Origin: Pseudomonadota bacterium
GTDB taxonomy: Bacteria; Myxococcota_A; UBA796; GCA-2862545
Assembly (NCBI GenBank): GCA_023954855.1
Contig: JAGSGY010000004.1
Location: forward strand, 82,918 to 146,917
Reading direction: 5' to 3'
DNA length: 64,000 nt
The notes under the pieces are model-generated. The model had not been told where the DNA came from and ran no database searches. It worked only from the letters and a program-made list of their open reading frames with translations. The position numbers and the translations under genes were made by a program. Shown here piece by piece: positions 17,438 through 26,269 of this stretch (its first letter is position 1; each line of letters starts with the position of its first letter).

Positions 17438-17842
17438 TCAGTGCGAGCCGTAGGTCGGCTCGGCACCTTCGGGAAGCCAGCCGCCGCCGGTCCAGAAGTA
17501 TCGCTGGCCTTCTCTGGGGTCGACCCGCTCGATGCTGCCATCCGGCCGGAGCGTCCAGGTCTCATCGTCAGTGCCATCGCCGTCGAGGTCGACCCGCACG
17601 CGGTCACCGTCCAGAGCCACACGCCAGGGACCCTTTGGAGCCTGGAGGGCGTCGCCTCGACCGATGGCGGCGAGCACGGCCTCATCGACGGGACGCGCAG
17701 GCCTTGTCGCGGCGTGGACTGGGAGTGGCCCATCGCGCTCGGGAGCGATCACGATGGCGAGCAGGGACAGGCCGAACACCCCGAGCGCCACCGCCAGGAT
17801 TCCACCGATGGCGATGTTTGCGCTACGCGAGCCTTCGGCCAT
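17438..17842 (-). CDS. Membrane-anchored protein with DxDGDGxDD motif
   Basis: This 134-residue protein has an N-terminal transmembrane helix (about residues 10-33) and a C-terminal domain with VDLDGDGTDDETWTLRPDGS, a short calcium-loop-like DxDGDGxxD sequence often found in exported proteins. The opposite strand has an equally long open frame, but it lacks a ribosome site and has shadow-like composition. The function is unknown. Confidence 0.6.
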   Translation of the reverse strand: MAEGSRSANIAIGGILAVALGVFGLSLLAIVIAPERDGPLPVHAATRPARPVDEAVLAAIGRGDALQAPKGPWRVALDGDRVRVDLDGDGTDDETWTLRPDGSIERVDPREGQRYFWTGGGWLPEGAEPTYGSH

Positions 17843-17888
17843 TGAAACTCCCGTGCCTGCATATGATCACCGCAAGCTTGACGCCCAC

Positions 17889-17903
17889 TGAATGACTATT
17901 CAT
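17889..17903. promoter_or_regulatory. FadR(TetR)-type operator candidate
   Basis: TGAATGACTATTCAT matches the first 15 positions of the Bacillus TetR-type FadR consensus TGAATGAmTAnTCATTCA, but the last three bases do not fit. It contains the inverted repeat TGAAT-GACT-ATTCA and lies 39 nt before the next gene. A related TGAATG/CATTCA repeat abuts aceB. Function inferred. Confidence 0.45.
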
Positions 17904-17941
17904 AGGGAACGACTTATGTGCCCAAAACCAGGGAGACACCG

Positions 17942-18538
17942 ATGGCGCTGCTCGATGAGTCCGATCTGACCTACTCCAAGCTCCGCGACCATTTCGACGG
18001 TCTAGACGCCGCCGGCATCTGGTCAGAGGTCGAGCGATACGGAAAGCGTCAGCTCGTTCGCATGTACGACCTCGCCGCCGAAGCCGAGCCGATCACCGTC
18101 GAGCACTTCGTTCCGAGCGACGTCGCCGACAACACACCCGTCACCCACCGCGGCCGCAACTCGATTCCCGTGCCGATCGGCGCCTTCCGCTGGTTCGCAA
18201 AGCCGATGGTTCGCCTGCCCCAGCACGAGGGTGTCGTCTGCGGCTACAACAAGGGCGCCACTGAAGGCTTCATTGGCCCCGGCTTCTTCATCTGCCGCGA
18301 GTCGACGGATGCCAACAAGGACCGCGGTGCCTGGGTCGTGGACTACCTCAAGGTCCCTTCTGGGGACATGCCTTCGGGCTGGCCGGCCATCAAGCCCAAT
18401 GAGCAGGGGCTTCAGCGTTTCGTCTACGGCGGTACCCAGGACTTCATGCGCAAGGTGAGCGATCGCGTGAGCATCGGAATGCCGTTCCGCGGCGACGACT
18501 GCTTGGGCATGCCTTTCGTGCTCGTACGCGGAGCATGA
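17942..18538 (+). CDS. Conserved-looking hypothetical protein
   Basis: The 198-residue protein has no signal peptide or membrane helix and is probably cytoplasmic. Blocks that look structured include YGKRQLVRMYDLAAEAEPITVEHFVPSD, FFICRESTDANKDRGAWVVDYLKVP and a closing DDCLGMPFVLVRGA. The ATG follows GGGAG at good spacing; a GTG eight codons upstream is less likely. A FadR-like palindrome 39 nt before the start hints at lipid-linked control. I do not recognise the family. Confidence 0.75.
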   Translation: MALLDESDLTYSKLRDHFDGLDAAGIWSEVERYGKRQLVRMYDLAAEAEPITVEHFVPSDVADNTPVTHRGRNSIPVPIGAFRWFAKPMVRLPQHEGVVCGYNKGATEGFIGPGFFICRESTDANKDRGAWVVDYLKVPSGDMPSGWPAIKPNEQGLQRFVYGGTQDFMRKVSDRVSIGMPFRGDDCLGMPFVLVRGA

Positions 18539-18566
18539 GCTAAAGTCGCGCCTCACTGAGGTGTCG

Positions 18567-19652
18567 ATGATCCGCTCCCTTCCTCTTCTCCTGCTCGTCG
18601 CTTGTGGCGGCGAGTTCAGCGCCGCGACCTACAACGCGGGCTTCGCCGTCGGCTTCGTGCCCGGCGCCAACGAGCGTGCTCCCGCGACCGCCGCGGCGAT
18701 CGGCGAGATCGACGCGGATGTGGTCTGCCTTCAGGAAGTCTGGCTTCCTGAGCACATCGCCGAGGTCGAGGGTGCCGCGAGCGGCTTTGCCGAGACCTAC
18801 TTCCCCGAAGCCCAGCAGCTGGACTTCGACGCGCCGGCCTGCCAGGTCGACGACGTGCAGCCCCTCATCGACTGCATGGATGCAAACTGCGCCGACGCCT
18901 GCGCAGACGAGATTCCAAGCTGCTTGCTCGACAACTGCACGCTCTCGTTCGTCGGGCTCGAGGACGACTGCATGCGCTGCGCACAGGCGAATGTCGGCGG
19001 CACCCCGGAAGAGATCTTCAACACGTGCACGACCGGCGGCACCGAGTACGCCTACGGCGGCTCCTTCGGAACCGGCATTCTCTCCAAGCACCCGCTCAAG
19101 TCGACCGAAGAGCTCGTCTTCGACAGCACGACCAACCGTCGCTCGGCCATTCACGCCGTGGTCGACGCCCCTGGTGGCGACGTCGATGTCTACTGTACCC
19201 ACCTCACGGCGGTGTTCTCGAGCATCCCCTACCCGCGCGCAGAGGGAAGCTGGGAGGAAGAGCAGCACACTCAGGTCACCGAGCTACTCGAATGGATCGA
19301 CACCTCGGCCGAGACGCCTCGCGTCGTGTTCATGGGCGACCTGAACACCGGCCCCGAGGTCGGCGACTCGATCTCTGAAGTCGACGACAACTACGACCTC
19401 ATCGACGACGCGGGCATGAACAACGCCTATGTCGAAGCCGAGGGCGAGTGCACCTTCTGCCCCGACAATGCGATCTCGAGCGTCGACAGCGACGAGCAGG
19501 GCGTGGTCATCGATCACATCCTGACCAGTGGCTACAAAGAGAGCGTGGCAAGCCGCATTATCGACGAACAAGTCGACATCGAGACCTGTGGCGAGACCAT
19601 CCCCGGCGCCCACAGCGATCACTACGGCGTTCGGGTCAGCCTCAGCCGCTAG
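18567..19652 (+). CDS. Endonuclease/exonuclease/phosphatase-fold lipoprotein
   Basis: The 361-residue protein begins MIRSLPLLLLVACGG, a lipoprotein signal with LVAC lipobox, and then shows EEP-superfamily motifs in order: TYNA, CLQEVW (metal-binding Glu), TGILSKHPL, CTHL, GDLNT and the terminal SDHYGV (catalytic Asp-His). Members hydrolyse phosphodiesters or phosphomonoesters such as sphingomyelin, inositol phosphates or DNA. An insertion of about 45 residues with eight Cys (around residues 90-145) interrupts the fold between the second and third motifs and is unusual. GAGG precedes the ATG. The substrate is unknown; an outer-membrane-anchored phosphodiesterase is likely. Confidence 0.85.
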   Translation: MIRSLPLLLLVACGGEFSAATYNAGFAVGFVPGANERAPATAAAIGEIDADVVCLQEVWLPEHIAEVEGAASGFAETYFPEAQQLDFDAPACQVDDVQPLIDCMDANCADACADEIPSCLLDNCTLSFVGLEDDCMRCAQANVGGTPEEIFNTCTTGGTEYAYGGSFGTGILSKHPLKSTEELVFDSTTNRRSAIHAVVDAPGGDVDVYCTHLTAVFSSIPYPRAEGSWEEEQHTQVTELLEWIDTSAETPRVVFMGDLNTGPEVGDSISEVDDNYDLIDDAGMNNAYVEAEGECTFCPDNAISSVDSDEQGVVIDHILTSGYKESVASRIIDEQVDIETCGETIPGAHSDHYGVRVSLSR

Positions 19653-19682
19653 GGTTGCCGTTTTGGCGCTCGGGCCTACGCT

Positions 19683-19717
19683 TTGGTTCAGCTCCCCTCC
19701 GAGCTGATCCAAGGAGG
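19683..19717 (+). promoter_or_regulatory. 5'-leader hairpin touching the ribosome site
   Basis: TTGGTTCAGCTC (19683-19694) pairs with GAGCTGATCCAA (19701-19712) with one mismatch, around loop CCCTCC. The 3' arm ends in the first bases of the AAGGAGG ribosome site, and loop bases CCTCC (19696-19700) are complementary to GGAGG (19713-19717). Two mutually exclusive pairings could control translation of the next gene. Confidence 0.5.
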
Positions 19718-19721
19718 CACG

Positions 19722-20156
19722 ATGGCCGCGGACACTCAAGCCCAGACGCTCTGGGAGGCGCGCTACCTCCTCACCCGTGTCGAGGGCGAGCTCGCGTCGG
19801 TCCTCTCGACCGGGCTGCTGCCCAGTGGCCCACGCAAGAACCAGCTGCTGCGCTGTGCCGAAGACCTCGAGCATGCCGCTGAGCTACTGGACCACGTCCA
19901 GATCCGGATGCCCGAGACGCTGCTTACGGCGAGTCGGGACTGGGGCAACGTGACCTGGCTCGGCCCAAGTCGACGCCGCGCCCTTTCCACAGACCGCGAC
20001 GCAGTGCTTCGCCTCGAGGGTGCTGTGCTCCATCGCCTAGAGGCCATCGGTGCCGAGACGGATCAGCCGGCCGACTTGGCAGACGCCTCAGCCGAGCCCT
20101 GGCAGCGGGCGAGCAACCGGCGCGGCCGAGGCGCGAAGGTCACTGCCGCCGGATAG
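19722..20156 (+). CDS. Hypothetical helical protein
   Basis: The 144-residue protein is probably all-helical and cytoplasmic, with an Arg/Gly-rich basic C-terminus (RASNRRGRGAKVTAAG). The ATG has a strong AAGGAGG site at 5-nt spacing, which decides the start over an upstream alternative. Its leader carries a 12-bp hairpin. It lies 24 bp before ppx on the same strand and may be co-transcribed with it. I recognise no domain. Confidence 0.65.
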   Translation: MAADTQAQTLWEARYLLTRVEGELASVLSTGLLPSGPRKNQLLRCAEDLEHAAELLDHVQIRMPETLLTASRDWGNVTWLGPSRRRALSTDRDAVLRLEGAVLHRLEAIGAETDQPADLADASAEPWQRASNRRGRGAKVTAAG

Positions 20157-20180
20157 GGCCGCCTCGGCTATGCTCCCGCC

Positions 20181-21077
20181 ATGTCCAAGGCCGCCATCGA
20201 TATCGGGTCCAACTCCCTCCTGCTCACCATCGTCGACGACGACGACGTCATCGTGCACGACGAAGCGCGCGTGGTCGGGCTCGGCCGCGGTCTAGGCGAC
20301 CGCGGGTTGATCGCACCCGACCGCATCAAGGCCGCAGACGCCGTGCTCGTCGACTACGTGAACATCGCAAAGACCCACGGCATCGACCCCATCGACATTC
20401 GCGCCGTGGCCACCAGCGCCGCACGCCGCGCGATGAACGCCCCCACCTGGCTGCAGCGCGTCCAGCGCAAGCTGGGCATGCGGGTGCGCATCATCCCCGG
20501 AGATGAAGAGGCCCGCCTCACCTGGCGAGGCGCACTGCGCGACCTGGCCCTGCCCAGCGGCCCTGTTCTCGTCGTCGACCTTGGCGGCGGCAGTACCGAG
20601 CTCGTGCTCGGCGAGGGCGCACAGGTCATCTCACGCGGAAGCCTCGAGATCGGCTCTGTCCGCATGACCGAGAAGTACCTGGGCACCGGGGTGCACGACC
20701 CGACCGGCCTTGGCCACCTGCGCAAGGAGGTCGAGATCGAGGTTGCCAAGCTGACCATCCATCCCAGCCCGCGGTCGGTGATTGGCGTGGCAGGTACCAC
20801 GACAACCCTCGCCGCCATCGCCAATGGCCTCGAGACCTACGACAGTGAGCGCGTCCACGGCAGCAAGCTGACCCGAACGGACCTGGCACGCTTCATCGAC
20901 GTGCTCCTCCCGATGTCTCCGGACCAGCGTCGAGAGTTCGCTAGGGTCTCTCCGGACCGCGCCGACTACCTGTTGGCCGGCGCGGTGATCCTCGAGCGCG
21001 TTCTCGCGTCCAGCCGTCGGCAGTCCTACGTGGTGAGCGACCGCGGCGTGCGCTTCGGGCTGCTCGCAGAGGCTTGA
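20181..21077 (+). CDS. ppx: Exopolyphosphatase Ppx/GppA family
   Basis: The 298-residue protein has the ASKHA ATPase-fold signatures: AAIDIGSNSLLLTI (phosphate 1), EEARLTWRGA, VVDLGGGSTEL (phosphate 2) and GVAGTTTTLAAI. It corresponds to the short two-domain Ppx/GppA form without the C-terminal HD domain. It hydrolyses terminal phosphate from polyphosphate or the gamma-phosphate of pppGpp. With two ppk2 genes in the same window it points to active polyphosphate turnover. The ribosome site is weak. Confidence 0.92.
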   Translation: MSKAAIDIGSNSLLLTIVDDDDVIVHDEARVVGLGRGLGDRGLIAPDRIKAADAVLVDYVNIAKTHGIDPIDIRAVATSAARRAMNAPTWLQRVQRKLGMRVRIIPGDEEARLTWRGALRDLALPSGPVLVVDLGGGSTELVLGEGAQVISRGSLEIGSVRMTEKYLGTGVHDPTGLGHLRKEVEIEVAKLTIHPSPRSVIGVAGTTTTLAAIANGLETYDSERVHGSKLTRTDLARFIDVLLPMSPDQRREFARVSPDRADYLLAGAVILERVLASSRRQSYVVSDRGVRFGLLAEA

Positions 21078-21111
21078 CGCCGACCCGCTCAGGGTTACCC
21101 TCGGTGCGACT

Positions 21112-21187
21112 GCGGGCGTAGCTCAGTGGGTAGAGTACGAGCTTCCCAAGCTCGGTGTCGCGAGTTCGAATCTCGTCGCCCGCTCCA
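21112..21187 (+). tRNA. tRNA-Gly (CCC)
   Basis: A full cloverleaf can be drawn: acceptor GCGGGCG/CGCCCGC (perfect 7 bp), D-arm from GCTC, anticodon stem CGAGC/GCTCG with loop TTCCCAA giving anticodon CCC, T-arm GCGAG-TTCGAAT-CTCGT, discriminator T and encoded CCA (21185-21187). It decodes GGG. It lies between ppx and the histidine kinase gene. Confidence 0.96.
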
Positions 21188-21271
21188 TTCTCTTGGCCTC
21201 GAACCGCGCCGGTTCGGGGTCTTGTCGTCTGGGCCCCGAGAAGCACTCATCGGGTGGTAGGCTTCGCCCGC

Positions 21272-23488
21272 ATGCCGCCCCTTCGCACCGTGATGACCGC
21301 CCCCATACTCCTGGCCGCCTTCGTCGGTCTTGGGGCGACGGGGATGGTGGGTCCAGGCGACACCACCACCTTGTTGCTTGGCGTCTTTGTCGTTGGCGCA
21401 AGTTCAGCCTTGGGAACGGGGGCCACTCTCGCAGGAACGGCCGCCGTGTGTGTGGCCTCGGCTGCCCTCTGGGGCATCAGTGACGCGCGCGGCCTGGTCG
21501 CCACAGTCATTGGCGCCGGTCTCGGTGTGCTCATCGCCGGCCTGCTCAGCTTCGACACCCGTGCCGCCCCCGCACCCGAGCCCGAATCGCCGGCCACACC
21601 CGACACCCCGGAGCCGGTCGACTCGGTCGAAGCCAATCTGCCGGACTGGATCTTGCGGGTCGACCTCGACTTCCGACTTCAGACGTCCAACCACCCTAGC
21701 GCGGCGATGTTCCCCGACGTCAGTGACGGCCACATCGGGAAGCCGGTCGTCGAGCTCTTTGACGCCCACCTGCACCCCATCCTCAAAGAGAACTTGGCTC
21801 GCTCGGTGAAGCTCGTGCGCCAAACCTCGTTTGAGTACTACCTGCGGGACGACCAGAAGCTCTACTTCGCGGAGATGCGCATCATCCCCGCTCGGAACGG
21901 ACTCTGGCTGATCAGCCGCGACATCACCGCCAAGCGAGGCCGCGAAGACGCCCTACGCGAGAGCAAAGAGCGCTTCGCGCTCGCCGTTCAGGGCGCGAAC
22001 GATGGCCTGTGGGACTGGGATCTGCTCACCAACGAGGTGTACTACTCCCATGCCTGGAAGCGTCAGCTCGGGCACGAAGCCGAAGACGTCGGCAACCAGC
22101 CCGAGGAATGGCTGGACCGCGTGCATCCCGAGGACGCCAAGCGGGTCAAGAACGATCTTCAGGCGCATCTCGACGGACACGCACCTCGCTACGAATCCGA
22201 GCACCGCATCCGCGACAAGGACGGCGACTGGATGTGGGTGCTGACGCGCGGCATGGCGGTTCGCGACGCCAAGGGTCGCGCCAAGCGCATCGCAGGCTCG
22301 ATGACGGACCTCACCCAGCGCCGGGTCGTCGCCGCGACCGCCGAGAAATCCCGCCTGCTCGAACATGCAACCCGCGCGGTCGGCATCGGCATCGCCATGC
22401 GTACGCGCAAGCACAAGCTGGTCGATCCCAGCCCGATGCTGCGCGAGATCGTCGAGGCCTGGAAGAATGTCGACGATTGGTGGGCTTCGCTCCAGAACTC
22501 CCTCGAGCTGCCGCCTTCGGTGGACTGCCCATCGTGCAGCGCCAAGCAGGTCGTCGGAAGCACCCGCGTCACCGTCCTCGACCCGAAGGGGCAGCAGCGG
22601 GTGTTCGAGCTGACCTTCACCGGCCACGGTCACGAGGTGCAACACGACCAGCTCGTCAACGTCCTGCTCATCGAGGACGTGACCACCGCCGCGCTCGCCG
22701 AGGCCCGACTCCACTCGGCAAACACCGAGCTGGTCGCCGCCCGCGACGAAGCTTTGGCCTCCTCGAGGGCGAAGAGCGCCTTCCTCGCCAACATGTCCCA
22801 TGAGCTCCGCACGCCCCTCAACGCCATCATCGGCTACAGCGAGATGCTGCTCGAAGACGCCGAGGAGGAGGGCTCGAGCGCAGAAGAAGACCTGCGTCGG
22901 ATCCATGGCGCGGGCTCGCACCTCCTCGGGTTGATTGCGGGCATTCTCGACCTCTCCAAGGTCGAAGCCGGAATGATGCAGATCGACCTTCAGGACCTCG
23001 ATGTCCACGAGCTCGTGCAGCAGGTCAGCGCAACGGCCACCCCTCTCGTGCGGACCAACCAGTTCGAGCTGGACGTGGTCGACGACCTCGGTCGCATGCG
23101 CACCGACGCGGTCAAGCTGCGGCAGATCCTACTGAATCTGCTCAACAACGCCTTCAAGTTCACCGACGAAGGCACGGTCAAGCTGGTCGTTCGCGCCGAC
23201 ATCACCCACATCACCTTCCGGGTGCAGGACACCGGCATCGGGATTGCCGAAGATGCCCGCGAGTCCCTCTTCGAGGAGTTTGTTCAAGGCGACCTCTCGT
23301 CGACCAAGGCCTTTCAGGGTGCCGGCCTGGGACTCGCTCTCGTGCGCCGCTTTAGTGAAATCCTCGGCGCCAGTGTGAGCGTCGAGAGCGCGCTCGGCGA
23401 GGGTACGACCTTCACCGTGCTGCTGCCCCGCGACCACGAGGAAGACCCAGACACCGAGACCCTCGAGTTGCTCGCCCCAGAGTTCTAG
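21272..23488 (+). CDS. Membrane-bound PAS-domain sensor histidine kinase
   Basis: The 738-residue protein has about four N-terminal membrane helices (residues 8-90), a PAS-like domain (about 115-220), a PAS_3/PAC domain (about 235-350, WDWDLLTNEVYYSHAWKRQ...), a further sensor region with a CPSC motif, then HisKA with phospho-acceptor His in NMSHELRTPLN (about 507) and a HATPase with N-box LLNNAFKF, DTGIGIA and GAGLGLAL. No receiver domain is attached and no response regulator is adjacent, so it is an orphan kinase. The open frame extends upstream into the tRNA, but the ATG at 21272 is the first sensible start. Confidence 0.93.
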   Translation: MPPLRTVMTAPILLAAFVGLGATGMVGPGDTTTLLLGVFVVGASSALGTGATLAGTAAVCVASAALWGISDARGLVATVIGAGLGVLIAGLLSFDTRAAPAPEPESPATPDTPEPVDSVEANLPDWILRVDLDFRLQTSNHPSAAMFPDVSDGHIGKPVVELFDAHLHPILKENLARSVKLVRQTSFEYYLRDDQKLYFAEMRIIPARNGLWLISRDITAKRGREDALRESKERFALAVQGANDGLWDWDLLTNEVYYSHAWKRQLGHEAEDVGNQPEEWLDRVHPEDAKRVKNDLQAHLDGHAPRYESEHRIRDKDGDWMWVLTRGMAVRDAKGRAKRIAGSMTDLTQRRVVAATAEKSRLLEHATRAVGIGIAMRTRKHKLVDPSPMLREIVEAWKNVDDWWASLQNSLELPPSVDCPSCSAKQVVGSTRVTVLDPKGQQRVFELTFTGHGHEVQHDQLVNVLLIEDVTTAALAEARLHSANTELVAARDEALASSRAKSAFLANMSHELRTPLNAIIGYSEMLLEDAEEEGSSAEEDLRRIHGAGSHLLGLIAGILDLSKVEAGMMQIDLQDLDVHELVQQVSATATPLVRTNQFELDVVDDLGRMRTDAVKLRQILLNLLNNAFKFTDEGTVKLVVRADITHITFRVQDTGIGIAEDARESLFEEFVQGDLSSTKAFQGAGLGLALVRRFSEILGASVSVESALGEGTTFTVLLPRDHEEDPDTETLELLAPEF

Positions 23489-23536
23489 TCGCGGTCGCCA
23501 GATCGGGCTGCTAGAAGCAGCCTCATGGAGACCTAC

Positions 23537-26182
23537 ATGCTTCGACTCGCCCCTCTCGTTCTCTTGCTCGCCTGCGCTGGCGGAGATGACGCCACGACCG
23601 ATAGCGGAACCCCCACCGGCGGGCTCACGGCTCCAGAGATCACCACATCGCCGGACGGCACAGCTCGAAGCGACGCCGATATCGAAGCCGTCATCGTCAC
23701 GGAGAGCACCGGTGCGTCCGACATCGCCTACAGCTACGACTGGCAGTCCGGCACGGTGATCTGGGCCGAGGCGCTGCTCCCCGCCACCGCAACCACCAAG
23801 GGCGAGACCTGGACGCTGACCGTCATTCCTTCGGCTGACGGGGCAACCGGTCCCGGTGCCGCCGTCGAGGTCACGATTGGGAACACACCGCCCGTGCTCC
23901 AGCAGGTCAGCTTCGGCTCCGCACCGGTGCAAGGAGAGTCTCTTCTCTGCATTCCCGGCACGACCTCAGACTACGACGAGGACGCCGTCACTGTCAGCTT
24001 CGCCTGGGCCGTGAACGGCACGCCAGCCACCGAGACCAGCGACACGCTGGCAGGCACCGCCTTTGTCACCGGCGACAGCATCACCTGCACGGTCACACCC
24101 AACGACGGCGAGGACGACGGCGAACCGGTCAGCGTCACCGCCGACGGCCAGAACCAGCCGCCCACCTTGGCCTCCGTCACGCTGACGCCCACCGACGCGA
24201 CCTCTTCAGACGCGCTGACGTGCACCGGTGTGGACGCGGCAGACCCTGATGGGGACTCGGTCACACTCGCGTACGCGTGGACGGTCAACGGAACCGTCCT
24301 CACTTCCGAAACCAGCGACACGCTCGCCACGTCGAACTTCGCGCGGGGGAACACCGTGAGATGCGCGGTGACCCCAAACGACGGCACCTTCGATGGCACC
24401 TCGGTCACCAGCAATGAGCTCACCATCGCGAACAGCCCGCCGGCGCTCTCCGCAGCGATTACGCCCACAAACGCGCTGAGCATCGATGACCTCACCTGCA
24501 CGGGAACCGTGAGTGACGCCGACGGGGACACCCCCACACTGTCCTACGCATGGACGCGCGACACGAATGCCGTGGCTCACACGACATCGGTGCTGCCGGC
24601 CTCGCTGGTCGTCCGCGACTCCACCTACGCGTGCACCATCACCGCGGACGACGGTTTCGACACGGTCGACGCATCGGCTCAGGTCTTCGTCTTCAACACC
24701 CCGCCCACGCTCACGGGCGCCGAGATTCAGCCAGCGTCTGCCACTACGACGACCGAACTCAGCTGCGCCCCAATTGGCTACGACGACCCCGATGGTGACG
24801 GCGCACAGTACACATACGCCTGGACGATCAACGGGAACGCAGCGGGCACAAGCGCAACCCTGGCAGCCTCTGCGCATGCGTCAGGCGATACCATTACGTG
24901 CGCGATCACTCCAGGAGACGGCCAGTCTCTCGGTCAGGCGCAGACGTCGAGCGCATTGACCATCGCCAACACCCCGCCAACCCTCTCGAACGTGCGCCTG
25001 TCGAGCACCACCCCTGCTGCACAAGCCGACGATCTGATTTGCTCCGCAGGCACGCTGTCCGATCCCGACGCCAACGACACGCTGAACACCACCGTCACCT
25101 GGTACGTAGACGGGGCCGAGTACACCGGAACCACGTCGAGCACCAGCCTCTCGGGCGACACGATTCTCGCCGACGACCTGCGCTCCTGCCACAGCTACGC
25201 CTGCGAAATCGCCGTGCACGACGGCACGGTCGGAGTTTCAGACTCGGCCGCCGCAGCAGCACGCGCGGAAGCCCACCCCATGTGCGGCGGCGGAAGCGCC
25301 TGTATGGCCGGCTCGGCGGCAGACGGGCCGTACCGAGCCTACGACGCCTGCATCTACCTAGGTGACGACGGCGCCAGCTGCGACCAGACCTGCTTGTCGA
25401 GCGGCCTGGCCGGCCCGAAGGCCAATGTCTCACCGACCATGGAAGACCGCTACGCAGACTCGTGTACCACCGCGGCGAACAACGCCGTAGGCCCCGCCGC
25501 TTGGTTCTATGAGCACGGCAACGAGGGTGGCTGGTCCCAGTACGGCACCAGCACCACCGGAAACAACTCCATTGGCCACGGCCTGCGCGGTGGTCACGTG
25601 AAGGGCGCGTGCGTCGGCTCCGGCAGCGCGATCGGCATGTGGCCAGGCAGCCGAAACTCCACGAGCAATCGCTCGCTGGTGTGCGCGTGCGGCGATGAAG
25701 CCGAGGAGACGATTGGCACGGGTGCCAGCCAGATCAACTGGGTTCCGCGCATCTTCTCGCAGGTGCTCACACCGGACCGCGACATGATTCTCAAGCAGAT
25801 CGGTATGAACATGGGAACGACGGCCCTGGGCTGCACCTTCGACACCTTCGTGTGGGAGAGCGCGAGCGGAAGCACCGACGGGCCCTGGACCCTTCTCGAG
25901 TCCACGCAGGGTGCAGGGGCGCTCTCGGTGGGGCCGCAGATGATCTACCAGCCGGTCTACAACGTGAACATGAAGCAAGGCTCGGCCTACGCACTCGGCT
26001 TTGGCAGCAGCTGCACGGGCACCCTCCGCTACACCAGCGGCGACGGAACCTGGAGCGCCGGAAGCGTCTCGTACTGCATGACCAACTACAGCGGCTTCTC
26101 GAGCGCGCGGGCACCCACCTCCAACGAGTGCTCGACCGGCCTGCACTTCCAGACTCCCGTGCGGTGGGCGGCGCCGAACTAG
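23537..26182 (+). CDS. Large lipoprotein with Ig-like repeats
   Basis: The protein of about 881 residues begins MLRLAPLVLLLACAGG (lipobox LLAC) and has about six consecutive beta-sandwich repeats of 85-100 residues with the pattern NxPPxL...L-x-C...DPDGDxxxxxYAWxxNG...TSxTL...GDTxxCxVTPxDG, each with a conserved Cys pair and acidic calcium-type loops. The last 300 residues form a different Cys-rich domain. An adhesion or surface-matrix role is likely but unproven. The start is placed at the second ATG because TGGAGACC lies at ribosome-site spacing; an ATG four codons earlier is possible. Confidence 0.8.
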   Translation: MLRLAPLVLLLACAGGDDATTDSGTPTGGLTAPEITTSPDGTARSDADIEAVIVTESTGASDIAYSYDWQSGTVIWAEALLPATATTKGETWTLTVIPSADGATGPGAAVEVTIGNTPPVLQQVSFGSAPVQGESLLCIPGTTSDYDEDAVTVSFAWAVNGTPATETSDTLAGTAFVTGDSITCTVTPNDGEDDGEPVSVTADGQNQPPTLASVTLTPTDATSSDALTCTGVDAADPDGDSVTLAYAWTVNGTVLTSETSDTLATSNFARGNTVRCAVTPNDGTFDGTSVTSNELTIANSPPALSAAITPTNALSIDDLTCTGTVSDADGDTPTLSYAWTRDTNAVAHTTSVLPASLVVRDSTYACTITADDGFDTVDASAQVFVFNTPPTLTGAEIQPASATTTTELSCAPIGYDDPDGDGAQYTYAWTINGNAAGTSATLAASAHASGDTITCAITPGDGQSLGQAQTSSALTIANTPPTLSNVRLSSTTPAAQADDLICSAGTLSDPDANDTLNTTVTWYVDGAEYTGTTSSTSLSGDTILADDLRSCHSYACEIAVHDGTVGVSDSAAAAARAEAHPMCGGGSACMAGSAADGPYRAYDACIYLGDDGASCDQTCLSSGLAGPKANVSPTMEDRYADSCTTAANNAVGPAAWFYEHGNEGGWSQYGTSTTGNNSIGHGLRGGHVKGACVGSGSAIGMWPGSRNSTSNRSLVCACGDEAEETIGTGASQINWVPRIFSQVLTPDRDMILKQIGMNMGTTALGCTFDTFVWESASGSTDGPWTLLESTQGAGALSVGPQMIYQPVYNVNMKQGSAYALGFGSSCTGTLRYTSGDGTWSAGSVSYCMTNYSGFSSARAPTSNECSTGLHFQTPVRWAAPN

Positions 26183-26269
26183 GGAACTGCGGCCGCGAAA
26201 CCGTGTCGAAGCGCGTTACACTCTCGCGTCCCACCCCCTACTCCCTCCCCAAGAAAATCTGGAGCGCTC

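Noticed and set aside
17441..17845. 134-residue plus-strand frame opposite the DxDGDG protein
   Set aside because: No ribosome site, no membrane or domain signature; the minus-strand frame has an N-terminal helix and a calcium-loop motif.
21155..21271. Extension of the histidine kinase into the tRNA
   Set aside because: The frame is open by chance through the tRNA-Gly; a sensible ATG lies at 21272.
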